Source: Parabacteroides sp. TM07-1AC (GTDB lineage: Bacteria; Bacteroidota; Bacteroidia; Bacteroidales; Tannerellaceae). From it: DNA of 64,000 nucleotides. A model generated the notes under the pieces. It was not told the origin of the DNA, did not search any database, and was given only the letters and a program-made list of their open reading frames with translations. The stretch lies in contig NZ_QUKD01000006.1 in NCBI RefSeq assembly GCF_003480915.1, positions 186,001-250,000 of the forward strand, in the 5' to 3' direction. Shown here piece by piece: positions 61,430-64,000 of the stretch (its first letter is position 1; each line of letters begins with the position of its first letter). Both the position numbers and the translations under genes were made by a program.

Positions 61430-63805
61430 TTATTCACTTTTCAGCGAATGTACAGGATCGCTTGTTGCCACCTGCCAACTCTGTAAAGTTACTGTAACAA
61501 ATGTAATTATCAGAACGATAAGCAATGATAAGATGAATATCCAGCCTTGTAGTGTGGTCCGGTAAGCAAATGCCTGTAACCATTTATTCAGTCCATACCA
61601 GGTAACCGGTGCTGCAAGGAGAAAGCTGACAAATATTATCCAGGCAAACTTTTTATAGAATATGACAAGGATTTCCGTTACCGTAGCCCCCATAATCTTT
61701 CGGATGCCTATTTCTTTCTGCCGGTATTGAGTTTCAAATGTAACCAGTCCGAATACTCCCATGAGCGAGATGATGATCGTCAGCAAGCTGAACATGCTTA
61801 TCTGAACAGACGTGTTCCGTTCTTTTTGGTAGGCCTGCTCGAATAGTTGGTCGTAAAACTTGATTTCAACCGGGTATAGCGGATCGATTTCTGCGATACA
61901 GTCTTTGATCTTTTTGACAGCGGTGTAAGCATTTCCCGTTGTGCGTATATATAGGGTTGGCTGTAAAATCGGATTCTGAGACTGTCCGGATGTAAGTGCC
62001 ATCGGTTCGATCTTCTTCCGGAGATTCATAAAGTGGAAGTCTTTGATAATACCGATAACCTGACTGCCGTTTGCAAGCTTGTCGCCGGGTTTTACATTAA
62101 ACTGCCGGGCTGCCAATTCGTTCAGCAGCAGTTTCTCTCCGGGAGCAGTCTGATCTGTTTTGTCGAAGTTGCGGCCTTCAATGATTTCAATGCCCATCAT
62201 CTCTGTGAAGTTATAAGAGACAGGAATGAAGTAATACATGATATCTTCATCCTGCGGAGATTTACTATACGTATAAAGATAATAATCCAAAAAACCGACA
62301 GGCCAGTCCGAAGTGGCTACATCTGCTATCGACGGAGTTGACTTCAGTTTCCCGATCAACATATCTCCATGTCCGGACATGATCTCTTTATCCAGTGTGA
62401 CCGTTGCGATCCGGCTGTTGTTGATTATCCCTTCCATATGATACATGTACCTGTTTTGCAGCCATATAAAAAGGGAAGATATAATGAGCCCGGTTGATAT
62501 CAGAAACTGGAACCCAGTTAACGCTATCCGGATTGTACGACCGGTCGGACTCATGCCGAATGTACCTTTCAGGATCAGTGCCGGGTGGAAGGAAGTCATG
62601 TAGAATGCCGGATATATCCCTGTTACTATACCTGCGGTTCCTGCCAGAAGAAACGTGTGCCAAAGTACTCCCGTATTCTTTAGAAGTTCAGCTGGTGCGA
62701 GAAGTATGGATGAAAGACCAGCCTTATGGAAAAGCCATACCCAGCATAAAGCCAGAAAAAATGCGAGCAGATAGATACCCAGAGCTTCGAAAATAAGAGC
62801 GAAGCGGAGTGACGTGGTCGATTCTCCCAACACTTTCCGTATGTTTATGCTTCTTATCCGTGCCGGAGTGAGTGCCGCAGAGAAATTCAGAAAATTGACG
62901 GTGGCGATAGCGACAACCAGTAATGCGATGGATAACAGGATATATGTTATCATGCGGTTTCCTTTGGGCGTAATATCAAGGTTTATATCGTGCCGGTAGT
63001 AAATACTTTCTATCGGGTCAAGCCGGAAAGTTACCGGTTGGGTAAATCCCATCTGTTTCCCCAATCCTGTTTTCTCGAAGAAATCTGTCAGTTGTCCGGC
63101 TGCTTCTTCCGGAGATGCTTCCGGTGACAGCGCTACGAAAAGGGTTAACGCCCAGTCTGTCCAGTCGTTTTTATATGCGTCTGCCAGGTTGATCTTTATA
63201 TCGTTCACTATGCTGGTGTTTTCCGGAAAATCTTTGTAGACGGCACCTATCGTGAAGAAAGTACCATCCGGTAAGAAGATTTGCCTGCCGACAGGAGAGG
63301 CTTGTCCGTACATTTTTTGTGCCAGGCTTTCAGGTAACAATGCTTTACCCGGTTCAGACAGGGAACCGGCTGTGCCTTCAAGTATTTCCATATCAAATAC
63401 ATCTGTAATACCCGCTGATACTTTGCGTATCGGAAGGATCATTCCTCGTTCTTCTCCCTCTGCCGTTTTGTATTTAGCATATATTTCGGATGATGCTCCG
63501 TACATGATGGAATAAGCCTCTATCCGGGGAGCGGAGGGAAGTAACATCTCAATCAGCGGTCGTGCTAAAAAGGAGGAATATGCTTCCCGGGAGGAAAGAT
63601 TCGATTCGGTAGGTATCAATGTTGACTCGATGCGATAGATGCGGCCGGACTTCTTATAAGAGGTATCGAAAGTACGTTCATACCGCACTTGAATCAGAAT
63701 AATGATAAAGGCGGCAAATGCAACACTCAATCCAAGTAGGTTTAGTATGGAAGCCAGTCTGAACCGTTGGAGTGTGACCAGGAAATTTCGGAAGATTGCT
63801 TTCAT
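61430..63805 (-). CDS. FtsX/MacB-like ABC transporter permease
   Basis: The start is at the ATG at 63805 (MKAIFRNFLVTLQRFRL), preceded by AAGAGAAAC; the upstream ATG at 63853 has no family support. The 791-residue permease has the duplicated FtsX layout: an N-terminal helix, a large periplasmic MacB_PCD-like domain, three helices (MITYILLSIALLVVAIATVNFL and following), then a second helix/periplasmic domain/three-helix set ending near the C-terminus. The segment KEIGIRKIMGATVTEIL is typical. No ATPase gene lies within the window on this side. The family exports lipids or peptides or acts in mechanotransmission; with the kinase and regulator pair it suggests an envelope-stress or peptide-resistance module. 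Confidence 0.87.
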   Translation of the reverse strand: MKAIFRNFLVTLQRFRLASILNLLGLSVAFAAFIIILIQVRYERTFDTSYKKSGRIYRIESTLIPTESNLSSREAYSSFLARPLIEMLLPSAPRIEAYSIMYGASSEIYAKYKTAEGEERGMILPIRKVSAGITDVFDMEILEGTAGSLSEPGKALLPESLAQKMYGQASPVGRQIFLPDGTFFTIGAVYKDFPENTSIVNDIKINLADAYKNDWTDWALTLFVALSPEASPEEAAGQLTDFFEKTGLGKQMGFTQPVTFRLDPIESIYYRHDINLDITPKGNRMITYILLSIALLVVAIATVNFLNFSAALTPARIRSINIRKVLGESTTSLRFALIFEALGIYLLAFFLALCWVWLFHKAGLSSILLAPAELLKNTGVLWHTFLLAGTAGIVTGIYPAFYMTSFHPALILKGTFGMSPTGRTIRIALTGFQFLISTGLIISSLFIWLQNRYMYHMEGIINNSRIATVTLDKEIMSGHGDMLIGKLKSTPSIADVATSDWPVGFLDYYLYTYSKSPQDEDIMYYFIPVSYNFTEMMGIEIIEGRNFDKTDQTAPGEKLLLNELAARQFNVKPGDKLANGSQVIGIIKDFHFMNLRKKIEPMALTSGQSQNPILQPTLYIRTTGNAYTAVKKIKDCIAEIDPLYPVEIKFYDQLFEQAYQKERNTSVQISMFSLLTIIISLMGVFGLVTFETQYRQKEIGIRKIMGATVTEILVIFYKKFAWIIFVSFLLAAPVTWYGLNKWLQAFAYRTTLQGWIFILSLLIVLIITFVTVTLQSWQVATSDPVHSLKSE

Positions 63806-63897
63806 AAGTTTCTCTTTTTTCTGTAAAGTAAAGAGGAAAGAATTGATTCGCATAAGGATAGTTGCAGAGCTGCGGTTTCGTCTTGCAGAATCGTTTT

Positions 63898-63914
63898 ATG
63901 TGATCCGATCACAT
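63898..63914. promoter_or_regulatory. 17-bp palindrome upstream of the ABC permease operon
   Basis: ATGTGATC and GATCACAT flank one central base. It resembles a CRP/FNR-type TGTGA-n-TCACA site but with a 5-base instead of 6-base spacer. It lies 93 bases upstream of the permease start. The remaining bases to 64000 are AT-rich with no recognised promoter. Confidence 0.4.
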
Positions 63915-64000
63915 TTTATATTCTAAAATAAATAAACGATATTCTATATTTCATTTATGAGGCTAAAAGCTTTGTCGTCTTTGTGTAATTAGTTTTAAAT

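Overview
The window is a 64 kb chromosomal segment of an anaerobic gut-type Bacteroidales bacterium, most likely a Parabacteroides/Tannerellaceae relative (inference). The signs are three SusC/SusD pairs, an ECF-sigma/FecR pair feeding an STN-domain SusC, repeated TAnnTTTG-type -7 boxes, a homodimer-type glycyl-tRNA synthetase, NVEALA peptides, and a glycosidase whose C-terminus looks like a type IX secretion sorting domain, a system absent from Bacteroides proper.

Layout. 1-2142: 5'-truncated clan GH-D (alpha-galactosidase-like) enzyme. 2143-2717: strong promoter followed by a structured region without an ORF (candidate ncRNA). 2718-4864 (-): FKBP lipoprotein and glyS. 4938-9196 (-): AT-rich cassette with an NVEALA peptide, a frameshifted propeller lipoprotein, a transglutaminase-like protein and a plug-domain protein. 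9420-14388 (-): SusC/SusD pair without a hydrolase, with two identical-type palindromes in its upstream region. 14912-17237: NAD(P)H oxidoreductase, a 4 x 22 bp palindromic repeat, and a Tat-exported Gfo/Idh/MocA oxidoreductase. 17384-29574: polysaccharide utilisation locus 1 (ECF sigma, FecR, SusC with STN, SusD, GH38-like protein, GH92 alpha-mannosidase-type enzyme). 29814-53964: locus 2. 53979-64000: housekeeping and signalling genes (arsC-type reductase, ilvA, parC, tRNA-Leu, a small-ORF/repeat region, and an ABC permease with a LytS/LytT-type two-component system).

The most unusual part is locus 2. It combines four GH38-superfamily proteins, a SusC/SusD pair, a LacI regulator and a FucP-like sugar transporter with a complete set of genes for cobalamin-dependent methyl transfer. 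The methyl-transfer genes are two UroD/MtaA-family methyltransferases with intact His-x-Cys...Cys zinc motifs, a two-domain corrinoid protein with DxHxxG, a cupin, and a 527-residue fusion of a CobW-type GTPase to a MetH-type B12 reactivation domain. A third UroD-family gene lacking the zinc cysteines (40201) and a UroD N-terminal fragment (29847) sit beside other GH38 genes in the same locus. Seven genes from 45221 to 53964 are packed with 4-base overlaps or 4-12 base gaps and form one operon. Four copies of an AACCG(A/G)TT-centred palindrome lie before 29847, 30063, the lacI gene and 45221.

Working model (inference): exported GH38-like enzymes release an O-methylated sugar, the FucP-like carrier imports it, and a cytoplasmic UroD-type methyltransferase moves the methyl group to the corrinoid protein. 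A second zinc methyltransferase passes it to a thiol or folate, and the CobW-reactivase fusion rescues oxidised corrinoid. This would be an oxygen-independent route for demethylating methoxy-sugars. The substrate and the methyl acceptor cannot be read from the sequence.
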